Assembly (NCBI GenBank): GCA_963759155.1
Contig: CAVWXX010000013.1
Location: 248,001-312,000 of the forward strand
Reading direction: 5' to 3'
DNA length: 64,000 bases
Source: SZUA-36 sp963759155
GTDB taxonomy: Bacteria > Pseudomonadota > Gammaproteobacteria > Xanthomonadales > SZUA-36
Shown here piece by piece: positions 55,413 through 64,000 of this stretch. The notes below the pieces were generated by a model. The model ran no database searches and was not told where the DNA came from. It worked only from the letters and a program-made list of their open reading frames with translations. Within the stretch, counting starts at the first letter, position 1. Every line of letters begins with the position of its first letter. The position numbers were made by a program, and so were the translations under genes.

Positions 55413-56348
55413 ATGGTTTACTCTTCTGACCTACCCAATGCCCGGGAACTGACACGCTTGAAGCTGCTAATTATTTTTAACCCCAATGCTGCCCATGGCC
55501 GTTCAATGAAGCGACTTGAGGATATCAAGAGCCGGTTTAAAAACCTGGGTATCGAAACCTCGTTCAAACCAACCAGGCATGCAGGGCATGGCACGAAACT
55601 CGTCGCCGAGGCGGCACTGTCAGAATTTGACGGACTGGTGGCCGCAGGTGGTGATGGAACAGTATTTGAAGTTTTGAATGGTCTTTATCAGCACCCCAAA
55701 CCCGCTCGCATCCCCCTGGGCCTTTTACCCCTGGGAACCGGTAATGCTTTTGCACGGGAACTCTGTTTTCAACAAGATCCTTTAACGGATGCTATTGAAA
55801 GGCTACAGCGTGGACATACACGAAAGGTGGATGTTGGTTTTGTAAAATCGGCCGACCGGAGTTATTACTTTGTGAATATCGTCTCCATGGGTTTCGCTGT
55901 CGATGCCGGACTGGTAGCACTTAACATGAAGGCCCTTGGTCAATCGGCCTATACACTGGCCACCCTGTGGCAAGTCATGAAACTAAAAAGCTACCCCTTG
56001 TTGCTTGAAATCGATGGCAAATCGATAAAGAGCGACAATGTATTTGTTACATTCTCCAACAGTCAATATACCGGAACCCATTTTCTCATCGCACCGGGTG
56101 CGAAAATTGATGACGGAAAACTGGACGTCACCATTCTGGAAAAATTACCCCGTTCCCGCTTACTCAAACTATTTCCAAGCATTTACAGTGGTCGGCATAT
56201 CGACTACAAAGAAATCTCTACCTATCAAGCCTCGCATATCAAGATCCACTCACCACGGGGATACCTGCTGGGTCCTGATGGTGAGTTTTGTGGTCATTCA
56301 CCTGCTGAAATCACCTGTTTACCCGGGGATCTGACAATTTTCTCCTGA
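55413..56348 (+). CDS. diacylglycerol kinase-family lipid kinase (YegS/LCB5-like)
   Basis: 311 residues. NPNAAHGRS near the start and the nucleotide motif AAGGDGTVFEVLNGL are the DAGK catalytic signature; LPLGTGNAFARE is the conserved third motif. It phosphorylates a lipid such as diacylglycerol or a related acceptor at the inner membrane. Divergent from the two-component genes. Confidence 0.92.
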   Translation: MVYSSDLPNARELTRLKLLIIFNPNAAHGRSMKRLEDIKSRFKNLGIETSFKPTRHAGHGTKLVAEAALSEFDGLVAAGGDGTVFEVLNGLYQHPKPARIPLGLLPLGTGNAFARELCFQQDPLTDAIERLQRGHTRKVDVGFVKSADRSYYFVNIVSMGFAVDAGLVALNMKALGQSAYTLATLWQVMKLKSYPLLLEIDGKSIKSDNVFVTFSNSQYTGTHFLIAPGAKIDDGKLDVTILEKLPRSRLLKLFPSIYSGRHIDYKEISTYQASHIKIHSPRGYLLGPDGEFCGHSPAEITCLPGDLTIFS

Positions 56349-56566
56349 AAAACTGACACAAATGGCGAAATCTGCTCATCAAAGGTGAAAATCACCGATG
56401 AATCTCACAGAATCGGCCTATAAAGTGCAACCTTTCCAGTTCTCACCTCGTCAAAAACAAAGGAGCCATACAAATACCAGGCTTCTATTGGGTCAATCGT
56501 AATGGTGGCTCAATTCTTGCAATTTACCCACAGGTGGCAACTTGTAAACATTCAGGAGTGAAGACA

Positions 56567-57382
56567 GTGAAACCCATGACCAGCACTTTGACTTACCCCA
56601 TTAGATTCTGGGCAATATTACTTAGCGCCCTGCTGATCTACCAATTCAGCACTGACGTATCTGCAGATAGCTGCAAATATGAAAAGAAAATCAACGAGAC
56701 ACTCGACCTGGCAAAAAGCGACCTATTGACCATTAGTGCGGGCGCGGGTGACCTGGATGTCACCGGAGTCCCCGGCACAGGCCAGGCCGTCATCCGGGCC
56801 AGGGTTTGCGCTTCAAAACAAAGCTGGTTAGAAGAATCCAATGTTGTCATCACACCTGGACAACTGGCTGCAATTGCAACCAGCTTACCCAACTCTGATG
56901 GCAGCTGGTTGTCTTTCGGCAGTGACTACGTCTGGATGGATTTGGCCATTGAAGTGCCCGAGAGCCTGGCCGTGGAAGTAAAGGACAGCAGTGGTGATAT
57001 GTCATTAAAAAACGTTGCTGTCATAATGATCATGGATAGCTCAGGCGATATCGAAGTCGAAAAGGCCCGCGATTCCTTTACCGTTAATGACTCCTCGGGC
57101 GACATTGAAATTGATGGTGCGAATGGTGATTTAACCATTGAGTCTGATAGCTCCGGCGACATTGAAGTTACCGACATCCAGGGTACCGTGTTGGTCATGA
57201 AGGATAGTTCAGGTGATATCGAAGCAACTGGTGTCAGTGATAACTTCATCGTCGAACGCGACTCATCCGGAGACATCAGTGCAGATGATATTGGTGGTGA
57301 TTTCCGTGTACTGAAAGATGGTAGCGGAAGTATCAAGTCCAGGGATGTCCAGGGCGAAGTAGATATACCCAGCAAAGACTGA
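56567..57382 (+). CDS. secreted beta-repeat protein (DUF4097-like) with SSGD repeats
   Basis: 271 residues from a GTG at 56567 with AGGAG seven bases upstream; a longer frame starts at 56534. A signal peptide ends near VSADS. After about residue 138, seven repeats of about 20 residues follow, each beginning DSSGD(I/M) (the last is DGSGS). Such repeats form a beta-solenoid, as in DUF4097 adhesion-like proteins. Convergent with the apyrase gene (12 bases between stops). Confidence 0.85.
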   Translation: MKPMTSTLTYPIRFWAILLSALLIYQFSTDVSADSCKYEKKINETLDLAKSDLLTISAGAGDLDVTGVPGTGQAVIRARVCASKQSWLEESNVVITPGQLAAIATSLPNSDGSWLSFGSDYVWMDLAIEVPESLAVEVKDSSGDMSLKNVAVIMIMDSSGDIEVEKARDSFTVNDSSGDIEIDGANGDLTIESDSSGDIEVTDIQGTVLVMKDSSGDIEATGVSDNFIVERDSSGDISADDIGGDFRVLKDGSGSIKSRDVQGEVDIPSKD

Positions 57383-57394
57383 ACAGTCTTCAAT

Positions 57395-58492
57395 TTATCG
57401 GGTTTCAAGACACTGGGTGGCCGAGCAAACGACGGCCCCCAGTGTCCAGTTCACATCACTAAGCTCGTAAGTGGCCGGTAGTGCCAGGGTGTCCAGTACT
57501 TTTTCCAGGTAGATTGCTCTGAAGCATGAGGACTCCGGTTCGAAGCCACTATTGATACCCCGACGGCAAAAATAATCAATGTCGGTGCTTTGCATATAGG
57601 AAAATGCACTGGTCAGGTACCATTTCAAATCACCCGAGTCTTCGACCAGTCCTGTAATGTCAGCCGAGGCTTCTGAAAACCCGACGATCGCTTTCTCACA
57701 ATCATCCACGCCCCAGCTCGGAACCTTCAAACCCGCGCCCCAGGAACAGGCCAATGAGCCACCAAATTTTCTCCAGGCCTCGTCCTGACCCCAGCCCAGA
57801 AACGAATGACCAAAAACCGTCATGGTCTGGTCTTTTACCCGGACTTTCGGGGCATCTTCGCAAGACGGACAGGGAAATGTCACTTGGAGTGAAGCACCAC
57901 CCATTTCGGCAACACCAAAGTTTCCATCCTCGCGCAATTCGCGCAACGCCAACCAGGAATACAGGCCTTCCTCGTATTCTGTCAGGGTTCGTGTTGTGAC
58001 GCTTACACCCAGTTTTTCATTCAACCGTTCATTGAGTTTTGTCCAAAACAATGCGCTGTTCCTGGCATCCTGTTTTTCTGCAAGACGCATGCCCGCTGTT
58101 GCATAGACGGCAGCCGCTAACGTGCTGCAATGAAGTTGCCAGTCAAATGCCGTCCATTGCGGCTTTCCGTCTTTATCCGGTGGTCCGGTGCGGCGTATGT
58201 TATCCAGCGCGATAAGCACATCGCTGATCGTGTTATTGGCATCAGACATGGACTTTCCGCGGGTTCTTCGAATCGGGTCCGACAGCGCACCGGTTTCTGG
58301 GCCCTTGTGCTTCAACCAGCCCGTTGTGGTTTCCTGGTAAATAAACAGTCGCGTCGCGCTACTGCCCGCATCGTAAATAATATAACAGGGTGACGCATCC
58401 GGGTCGGGCCGCAACCGCTCCGGCGAATTCGTACATGCGGCGGTCAGCACCGATGCGAACACCAGAAATATAATCAGGCGATAATGATTCAT
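57395..58492 (-). CDS. lipoprotein ecto-apyrase, GDA1/CD39 family (NTPDase)
   Basis: 365 residues. Lipobox LTAAC after a signal peptide places it in the periplasm or on the outer membrane. The apyrase conserved regions appear in order: ACR1 YDAGSSATRLFIY, ACR2 ATAGMRL, ACR3 YEEGLYSWLALREL, ACR4 MGGASLQVTF. These enzymes hydrolyse nucleoside di- and triphosphates outside the cytoplasm. Several Cys may form disulfides. The family is mainly eukaryotic and is known from few bacteria, such as Legionella. Confidence 0.92.
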   Translation of the reverse strand: MNHYRLIIFLVFASVLTAACTNSPERLRPDPDASPCYIIYDAGSSATRLFIYQETTTGWLKHKGPETGALSDPIRRTRGKSMSDANNTISDVLIALDNIRRTGPPDKDGKPQWTAFDWQLHCSTLAAAVYATAGMRLAEKQDARNSALFWTKLNERLNEKLGVSVTTRTLTEYEEGLYSWLALRELREDGNFGVAEMGGASLQVTFPCPSCEDAPKVRVKDQTMTVFGHSFLGWGQDEAWRKFGGSLACSWGAGLKVPSWGVDDCEKAIVGFSEASADITGLVEDSGDLKWYLTSAFSYMQSTDIDYFCRRGINSGFEPESSCFRAIYLEKVLDTLALPATYELSDVNWTLGAVVCSATQCLETR

Positions 58493-58732
58493 TTAATTTT
58501 TATACTTCTTATTTTTGTTGTTCGTATTCAAATACAACCTGGCGGATATTAAGTTGGGCTGCGATGCTAACATTTTGCATGGCCTTTAACAGGAAGTCCT
58601 GAAGACGCCCACCGCCGGTATTCTGCCTGTGGGAACCCGCAGTTGTAAGTTCAGCCAGCTGTTCAGGCAGCTATTTTACCCGGGGTAACCCATCCTGTAT
58701 CAAACACCGGACCGGCCGGCACCCAGCCCGCA

Positions 58733-59170
58733 TTAAGCCAGTTGCTGCCTGACCCATTGTTCGATTTGTCCACCCATCATCGCGCCGGCCTGCCGGGCAA
58801 TTTCCTTGCCATTGTGAAACAACACCAGGGTCGGAATACTCCGAATATTAAACTCTACGCCAATTTGCTGTTCGTTTTCGGTATTCAGCTTGGCCAGCCT
58901 GACATCCGGCTCCAGTGCGTCCGCTGCTTTCTCAAATGCCGGCGCCATCATTTTGCAGGGTCCACACCAGGGCGCCCAGAAGTCGACCAACACCGGTATT
59001 TCGCTGTTGGCAATCTGTTTATGAAAATTGGCTGTCGTAAGTTCAACGGGGCTCGAGGTGAATATCTCTTTGCCGCACTTGCCACAAAGTGGCTTATCGC
59101 CAAGACGCTCAGCGGGTATCCGGTTAACCGCCTCGCAATAAGGGCACACAACTTTTTTACTATGACTCAT
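58733..59170 (-). CDS. trxC: thioredoxin TrxC (Trx2) with N-terminal zinc finger
   Basis: 145 residues. N-terminal zinc-binding CPYC (C9/C12) and CGKC (C29/C32) define TrxC; the active site is WCGPC with C69/C72 in a thioredoxin fold. It is reduced by the TrxB encoded at 1.0 kb. About 240 bases without a gene separate it from the apyrase. Confidence 0.96.
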   Translation of the reverse strand: MSHSKKVVCPYCEAVNRIPAERLGDKPLCGKCGKEIFTSSPVELTTANFHKQIANSEIPVLVDFWAPWCGPCKMMAPAFEKAADALEPDVRLAKLNTENEQQIGVEFNIRSIPTLVLFHNGKEIARQAGAMMGGQIEQWVRQQLA

Positions 59171-59407
59171 AGATCATCCTCTGTATTCACTGGCGTATCA
59201 ATTTGTATATTAGATAATTCTAATAAACCTATGGATCATATCGCCAGGTTTCAAGATCATAAGCGGTCAAGAGCTTTAGATTAGCACGTTAGCCTGGCGG
59301 CTGGTCAGGTGAGCACACAAATGATTATCAGTATTTTTTGGTGTATATTCCCTGGGTAATTACAAGAAAATAAGAATCTCCATAAGATTTAAAATGTTCT
59401 GAACTCC

Positions 59408-59461
59408 ATGGAACACGTCGGTCGAGCCAATAGGGAAAAAATAAACAGACTGCTGACATGA
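59408..59461 (+). CDS. possible 17-residue leader frame overlapping the cpdA-like start
   Basis: ATG at 59408 opens a short frame (MEHVGRANREKINRLLT) whose TGA overlaps the ATG of the phosphodiesterase gene (ATGA). The phosphodiesterase start has no good ribosome site of its own, so translational coupling is possible. No ribosome site is seen for the leader either. Confidence 0.25.
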   Translation: MEHVGRANREKINRLLT

Positions 59462-60312
59462 CGCTCCTCATACACATTACTGACACGCATATTGTCGCAC
59501 CAGGAGAAATGCTTTACGGTGATATTGATACCGGACTCCACCTCAGGGAAGCGGTGAGACATATCAATGCAATGCGCCCCGCACCGGCTGGTGTCATGTT
59601 CACCGGAGACCTTGTTGAGACGGGTGATGCGGAGAGCTACGCATACTTTCTTGAGCTCATAAAGCCGTTAAAGATGCCCGCCTGGGTTATCCCGGGAAAT
59701 CATGACAACCCTAAAATCATGCTCGAGGTATTCGCCGGAACGGGTTGCTTTCCAGCCACCCGGGACGGCTTTCAATATGCGATCGACGATCTGCCGTTCA
59801 GAATCCTGGCACTCAACAGCCATTGCAGCGGTACCGAGTTGCCGGGGTTTGATGAGCAACGGTTGTCCTGGCTAAAAGACCAGCTCAACTACTCCGACAA
59901 GCCCGTGTTAATTGCCATCCATCACCCGCCCATGAAAACCGGCATCGAATTGGTCGATATGGGTGGCTCGGATTGGTACCAGGGTTTAAAGCAGTTACTC
60001 GCTGAATATCCGCAGGTAAAACTGGTAATCTGCGGGCATTGCCACACCGATTTATCCGGTCGTATCGGGCAGGTCCCTGTCTATATGGCGCCGGCTAACT
60101 CCCATCTTCTAATCGCCACCCGGGGGCTGAATATCGCACCGGCATCCCTTAACCGGGCTGGGCCGCCCACCTTGCATCAATTCATAGACGGAGATTTCCT
60201 CAGTGGCAGTCACCCGTGGCCCGATAATGTAGACGATCAGCGTATCGACAAAATATCCGGTCTTAGCTGGGAACAGATGAAGAAAGTGATGATGGGTTCA
60301 CGCAAAGATTAA
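59458..60312 (+). CDS. cpdA: cyclic-nucleotide phosphodiesterase, CpdA-like metallophosphoesterase
   Basis: 284 residues. All metal motifs of the class III phosphodiesterase fold are present: ITDTHI, TGDLVETGD, IPGNHDN, HHPP and CGHCHTD. CpdA hydrolyses 3',5'-cAMP in the cytoplasm; the sequence length and motif order agree, but other small-phosphodiester substrates are possible. Convergent with the ThrE-like gene. Confidence 0.88.
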   Translation: MTLLIHITDTHIVAPGEMLYGDIDTGLHLREAVRHINAMRPAPAGVMFTGDLVETGDAESYAYFLELIKPLKMPAWVIPGNHDNPKIMLEVFAGTGCFPATRDGFQYAIDDLPFRILALNSHCSGTELPGFDEQRLSWLKDQLNYSDKPVLIAIHHPPMKTGIELVDMGGSDWYQGLKQLLAEYPQVKLVICGHCHTDLSGRIGQVPVYMAPANSHLLIATRGLNIAPASLNRAGPPTLHQFIDGDFLSGSHPWPDNVDDQRIDKISGLSWEQMKKVMMGSRKD

Positions 60313-60328
60313 GACGACTCCACTCCGC

Positions 60329-61561
60329 CTAGTGCTCCCTGCGTGGCGGCAACAGGGTGTTTCCAAACAGCAAACCACCCACCAGCGATATCAGCAGACG
60401 CAGGGCCAGCAAGGTCGTATCTGTCAAATCAACACCGCCGTCCAGAAACAGTGCCGTAGCACCGTGATAGCCAATGGTACCAGGGACCAGAAGTATCACA
60501 CCCGGCACCCTGATCAGTGCACCTGTCTGTTTGAAAAAACGCCCATACAGATTGGCCAGCACAGCCACCGTCATGGAGGCCAAAAGAACACCAAACTCAA
60601 GACCACCAGCAGCAACGCCAACACGTGAAACGAGGTAACTGATGATTGCCGCAAGCATGGCGATATGAAACTCTTTTCTGCGTGCCGAAAATAACACGGC
60701 AAAGCTAAACGCCGCCGCCAGCAAAGCGGGCCATCGAAACCAGTCCGGCGGTTCGGCCAGTTGTGCGGTCAATGACGGTTCGGGCGACCATCCGAACCAG
60801 CCAACAATAACCGTACCAATCAAAACACCAAGCGAAAGCTTAAGCAGGGTCACCAGTGCGCCCGCCAGGCGGGCGGAACCCGATGCCAGGTGATCGGTTG
60901 AGAGCTCATTGACAGCGATGGTCAGACCCAGGCCCGGGATCAAAACAATCAAACTGGACATGATGATGACAAACACATCCAGGCCCGGCAGAACCTCGTT
61001 CAGGGCAAAAACCAGGAAAGTGCTGGATAGAGCAGCGATGGCTTCCAGTCCACCTTCCCGCAAGGCCTCACCTGCTTGCGTAACCAGTAATCCGAGTAAT
61101 GCGCAACAGCTTGCAGCAACGCCAATACCAGCCCAGCTTGCACTCAACATGACCGCCACCGCGCCACCGGTCAGGCCCCAACAAATAATTTGCAGCCAGA
61201 GAGGGTAAGGCTGTTTAGGTTGCCAGTTTCTGAGTCGCGAATAAGCCTGCTCAGCACTGATTTCCCCATCGAGAAGGCAGTGCCCCATATCATAGAGTTC
61301 CGCCGTATTACCAAGGTTTATCGCAGGCGGGTTCATACGAATCAGCTGGGTTGGAATGGGGTGCTGATCATCCTCATCATCCTGGTATTGAAAAGCCAGG
61401 AATATTGAGGTCGGACTGGACAAGGCCTGGCAATTGAAACCCAGCTTGTCAGACAAGGCCGTCATCATCCGCTCAAACTGGCCCGCCGGCACACCAGCCT
61501 GGTGCAACTGGTTGGCATAACGTTTCAGAAACCGCACCTCCAGTGGAAGTTGACCTGTCAT
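60329..61561 (-). CDS. threonine/serine exporter family protein (ThrE-like)
   Basis: 410 residues. An N-terminal soluble part of about 130 residues (with FNCQALSSPTSIFLAF) is followed by about ten membrane spans; the PGLGLTIAVNELSTDHLASGSARL segment is the ThrE family signature in the first membrane half, and PGVILLVPGTIGYHGA in the second. Both halves (DUF1212 and DUF3815 types) are fused in one chain. It exports amino acids in relatives. Confidence 0.92.
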   Translation of the reverse strand: MTGQLPLEVRFLKRYANQLHQAGVPAGQFERMMTALSDKLGFNCQALSSPTSIFLAFQYQDDEDDQHPIPTQLIRMNPPAINLGNTAELYDMGHCLLDGEISAEQAYSRLRNWQPKQPYPLWLQIICWGLTGGAVAVMLSASWAGIGVAASCCALLGLLVTQAGEALREGGLEAIAALSSTFLVFALNEVLPGLDVFVIIMSSLIVLIPGLGLTIAVNELSTDHLASGSARLAGALVTLLKLSLGVLIGTVIVGWFGWSPEPSLTAQLAEPPDWFRWPALLAAAFSFAVLFSARRKEFHIAMLAAIISYLVSRVGVAAGGLEFGVLLASMTVAVLANLYGRFFKQTGALIRVPGVILLVPGTIGYHGATALFLDGGVDLTDTTLLALRLLISLVGGLLFGNTLLPPRREH

Positions 61562-61774
61562 CTCTTTCGCCCGGCAGACTGCTCAAAAGTGCAGAGTGCA
61601 ACAAGCGCCTTCAATCGGCAAGTGCTGATTGGTATATGTGCATCAACACCGCCTCAAGCAGGCTGACCGCAAGCAAAATAGTGGGAAAATATTTGTTGCC
61701 ATTCAATTCCCTGACGTAGAATAAGATACTGAATTGAATCTCACGATCACACCCGTCCAGGACAATAAGAAACC

Positions 61775-62845
61775 ATGGCTAAATATGCTGCTATCACCGG
61801 TTGGGGTAAATGTGTCCCCCCCGCGATTTTAACCAATGATGAAATTGCCACAGTTATCGACACCTCCGATGAGTGGATTCGCACCCGGAGTGGTATACGC
61901 GAACGCAGGGTTTCCCATGTGCCCGGCAGCGACCTCGCAACGGTGGCCGGACAACGCGCCCTGGCTGCAGCAGATGCTGACCCGGAAGACGTCGATCTAC
62001 TGATCGTTGCAACCTGTACACCTGATACCGTCATTCCCAGCACTGCCGCTCACGTGCAACGAAAAATCGGTGCACGCAATTCAGCCGTATTTGACCTCAA
62101 CGCAGGTTGTAGCGGTTTTATTTACAGCCTGGAAGTGGCCACTGCGATGATTCGATCCGGCTCCTACAAAAAGATACTGGTCATCGGCTGCGAACGGATT
62201 ACCTGGTTTTTCAACTGGTCCAACCGTGACACCGCTGTTTTATTTGGAGATGGCGCCGGCGCCGTGGTGGTCGAACCCTCCGATAAAGAATCCGGCCTGT
62301 TGTATTCACATCTTGGCTGCGAAGGGGAAGTTGCCGATGCACTTCAGGTCCCGAATTTTGGTACCGCCGGAAACCGCTGTATAGAGAACTATGCAGCGTT
62401 CGACGTTCAGTTTGACGGGCGCGAAATATTCCGCCGTGCCGTCAAGGGCATGACCATGGAAACAGAAATCGTGCTGGAGAAGCTGGGCCTGACCCAGGCG
62501 GATATCGACCGGATCATTCCGCACCAGGCCAACCTGCGCATCATCGAATCATTGGCCAAACACCTGTCGGTGGATATGTCAAAGGTTGAAGTCAATATTG
62601 ATAAGTATGGCAACACCTCAGCCGCGACCATCCCCGTTGCCCTGGTGGAGGCACTCGAAGCCGGACGCATCAATCCTGGTGATAATATTTTACTGGCCGC
62701 CTTCGGTGCCGGCCTGACACGCGCCGCTGGACTGTTGCGCTGGGGTGACCGGGTGACACCATTGAAACATAGCGATGCAGAGTTGGCCCCGTGTAACCAG
62801 ACAGCGCTGGAAATTGTCGGTGATTCTATCAAGCTCACACTTTGA
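61775..62845 (+). CDS. fabH: beta-ketoacyl-ACP synthase III (FabH-like)
   Basis: 356 residues. The catalytic triad is visible: C112 in NAGCSGF, H250 in PHQAN and N280 in GNTSAATIP. KAS III starts fatty-acid synthesis by condensing acetyl-CoA with malonyl-ACP. It is about 35 residues longer than E. coli FabH at the C-terminus. It stands alone without other fab genes, so a specialised or second copy is possible. The next gene overlaps its 3' end. Confidence 0.93.
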   Translation: MAKYAAITGWGKCVPPAILTNDEIATVIDTSDEWIRTRSGIRERRVSHVPGSDLATVAGQRALAAADADPEDVDLLIVATCTPDTVIPSTAAHVQRKIGARNSAVFDLNAGCSGFIYSLEVATAMIRSGSYKKILVIGCERITWFFNWSNRDTAVLFGDGAGAVVVEPSDKESGLLYSHLGCEGEVADALQVPNFGTAGNRCIENYAAFDVQFDGREIFRRAVKGMTMETEIVLEKLGLTQADIDRIIPHQANLRIIESLAKHLSVDMSKVEVNIDKYGNTSAATIPVALVEALEAGRINPGDNILLAAFGAGLTRAAGLLRWGDRVTPLKHSDAELAPCNQTALEIVGDSIKLTL

Positions 62846-63647
62846 CCCGGATTTACCCTACTGGCAGGACTACCTGCCCTTTCTGGCAAAGCTTGAAGGA
62901 ACGGACTTCCCTTCCTGCGCTCAATTGAATGACCTATTACCGTCCGGCTTGTGTTCCAAGGGTGGTCACCCTATCCATTTTGTAGCGAGCGACCAACTGG
63001 CCGAAGACAACTATGAACACCGGATTTACACCACCGGCCAGGTAAGTACACGTGCGGGTAGTTGGCACGATTTGTTCAACGCACTGGTGTGGATGCGATT
63101 TCCGCATATCAAGGTCGCAATGAACGCCCTGCACTACTCGGCAGGCGCTGAACACAAGCGTCACAACAGGGGGCAATTACGTGACGCGCTGACGCTGTTT
63201 GACGAATGCGGCGTCATCGTGTTTTCCGATCATGCTGAACTGCTTGAAACCCTTGCAAAACGACGCTGGCCCGATGCCTTCCTTGACGGGCAGTTTCAGT
63301 CCCGCGTCACATTGTCCCTTTGTGGTCATGCGATGCTGGAAAAATTCCTCGCACCCTACAAGGGCATGACCGCGAAGGCTTTACTTATACTCGTCAACAC
63401 GGAGTTTCTGACCCTTCCCAGGACTGAATTACTTGATCATTTTGACCTGAAAATTGCCGGCGAAATGCTCACAGGGCGGCTAATGAGAAAACCTGCAGAC
63501 TTGTCACCCCTGCCGCTTGCGGGTGTGCCCGGGTGGTGGCCGTTGCACGATCAGGATACAGGCCGGTTTTACAATGACCTGGATGTCTTTCGTCCGCCAG
63601 CAACAGGGTTGATGCCAGCACCGATACTCGATTACCGCAAAAGTTAA
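62820..63647 (+). CDS. DUF3025 domain protein, unknown function
   Basis: About 275 residues from a GTG at 62820; a longer frame from ATG 62775 would overlap fabH by 71 bases. DUF3025 hallmarks: YEHRIYTTGQVSTRAGSWHDLFNALVWMRFP, HNRGQLRDALTLFDECG and the late LPLAGVPGWWP. The conserved NALVW/FPHIK and HR/RDALT segments suggest an enzyme, but no catalytic role is established. Reads in the same direction as fabH. Confidence 0.85.
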   Translation: MILSSSHFDPDLPYWQDYLPFLAKLEGTDFPSCAQLNDLLPSGLCSKGGHPIHFVASDQLAEDNYEHRIYTTGQVSTRAGSWHDLFNALVWMRFPHIKVAMNALHYSAGAEHKRHNRGQLRDALTLFDECGVIVFSDHAELLETLAKRRWPDAFLDGQFQSRVTLSLCGHAMLEKFLAPYKGMTAKALLILVNTEFLTLPRTELLDHFDLKIAGEMLTGRLMRKPADLSPLPLAGVPGWWPLHDQDTGRFYNDLDVFRPPATGLMPAPILDYRKS

Positions 63648-63712
63648 AGCGTCCGGCCTGTTTAAGGTGCAGAAAATGGTCGCGTATACAGCTCGGCGGT
63701 TTCCAGGGCTTC

Positions 63713-64000
63713 CTACTCGGTTTTCCTGTAGGGCAAAAAAGTTTCGGCCTGTTGCTTATACATCTCGGTACTGCGTTTTTCATGACCAAGAAAGTCTTTT
63801 ATGGCCGCCCGGAAACGACGGTCGGCAATCCAGTGGTAGGACGCGCTCTTGACCGGTTCAAAACCACGCATGAGCTTGTGCTCACCCTGCGTTCCGGGGT
63901 CAAATTCCTGCAAACCACGTTCGATGCAGAATTCGATACCCTGGTAAAAACAGGCTTCAAAATGCAAGCAGGAAAACTCCTGTAAGGCGCCCCAGTAACG
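63713..64000 (-). CDS. FemAB-like / DUF482 protein, C-terminal end (partial)
   Basis: The last 95 residues of a gene that starts beyond the right edge; the frame stays open to the window end (RYWGALQEFSCMHFEACFYQ). FEACFYQGIEFCIERGLQ and FDPGTQGEHKLMRGFEPV are typical of the DUF482 (PF04339, GNAT/FemAB-like) family C-terminus. Such proteins are predicted acyl- or aminoacyltransferases. The stop is at 63713. Confidence 0.88.
   Translation of the reverse strand, partial: RYWGALQEFSCLHFEACFYQGIEFCIERGLQEFDPGTQGEHKLMRGFEPVKSASYHWIADRRFRAAIKDFLGHEKRSTEMYKQQAETFLPYRKTE

Noticed and set aside
1..64000. tRNA genes, rRNA genes, CRISPR arrays, insertion sequences or prophage genes
   Set aside because: I looked through the intergenic regions for cloverleaf ends, direct-repeat arrays and transposase or integrase motifs and found none; a search with tRNAscan-SE or an IS database would be decisive.

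Overview
The window looks like a chromosomal segment of a free-living Gammaproteobacterium of moderate GC content. Supporting signs are the ftsK / trxB / aat neighbourhood, GreB, RimO and an RsmC-type methyltransferase, an IbpA-type Hsp20 behind a sigma-32 promoter, Mla-type and Znu-type transporters, and several Gram-negative envelope systems. The coding style and many Tat, lipoprotein and outer-membrane-barrel genes suggest an environmental, possibly marine, lineage. Genus cannot be fixed from the sequence. I saw no tRNA, rRNA, insertion sequence, prophage or CRISPR array.

Layout. 1-6.7 kb: housekeeping (ftsK start, trxB, aat), an SRPBCC/GyrI-like protein, a rhomboid protease, plsC, hsp20 and greB. 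6.7-15.4 kb: a secreted M13 peptidase, an ECF sigma / anti-sigma / PDZ operon, rimO, an rsmC-like gene, a small lipoprotein and an SRAP (YedK/HMCES) protein. 15.4-18.6 kb: a membrane-anchored protein with PWGW repeats, a secreted trypsin-like protease and an orphan LytS-type kinase. 18.7-23.8 kb: an RND pump (permease gene first, then adaptor) and upp. 24.0-27.4 kb: a zinc-acquisition locus with a small Cys/His protein, an outer-membrane barrel, ZnuA and ZnuB but no ATPase. 27.5-30.9 kb: an Mla-type lipid transporter (MlaE with STAS, MlaF, MlaD, lipoprotein). 31.1-32.2 kb: an MFS transporter.

32.6-44.0 kb holds the most interesting system: an eight-gene, tightly packed operon. It encodes a Tat-exported TldD-like peptidase, a TldE-like partner without a signal, a Tat-exported DUF4159 protein, a MoxR ATPase, a DUF58 protein, a BatA-type protein, a large DUF4175-like membrane protein and a final membrane protein. 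It reads as an envelope-located protein or peptide processing machine under AAA+ control.

44.0-49.4 kb: a LolA-like protein, two LolC/MacB-type permeases (the second frameshifted), an ATPase and an outer-membrane barrel, in one operon; together a candidate trans-envelope export route. 49.4-52.7 kb: a TonB-N-terminus-like protein and a large Cys-rich lipoprotein, both unknown. 53.1-56.3 kb: a two-component system and a lipid kinase. 56.6-58.5 kb: a repeat protein (DUF4097-like) convergent with a lipoprotein ecto-apyrase (GDA1/CD39), a family mainly known from eukaryotes. 58.7-64 kb: trxC, a cpdA-like phosphodiesterase, a ThrE-type exporter, fabH-like KAS III, a DUF3025 protein and the end of a FemAB-like (DUF482) protein.

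Regulatory signals that can be read directly include a sigma-32 promoter and a ROSE-like RNA thermometer ahead of hsp20, sigma-70 promoters for ftsK and the mla operon, a probable ECF autoregulatory promoter, and a weak Zur-like box before the zinc locus.
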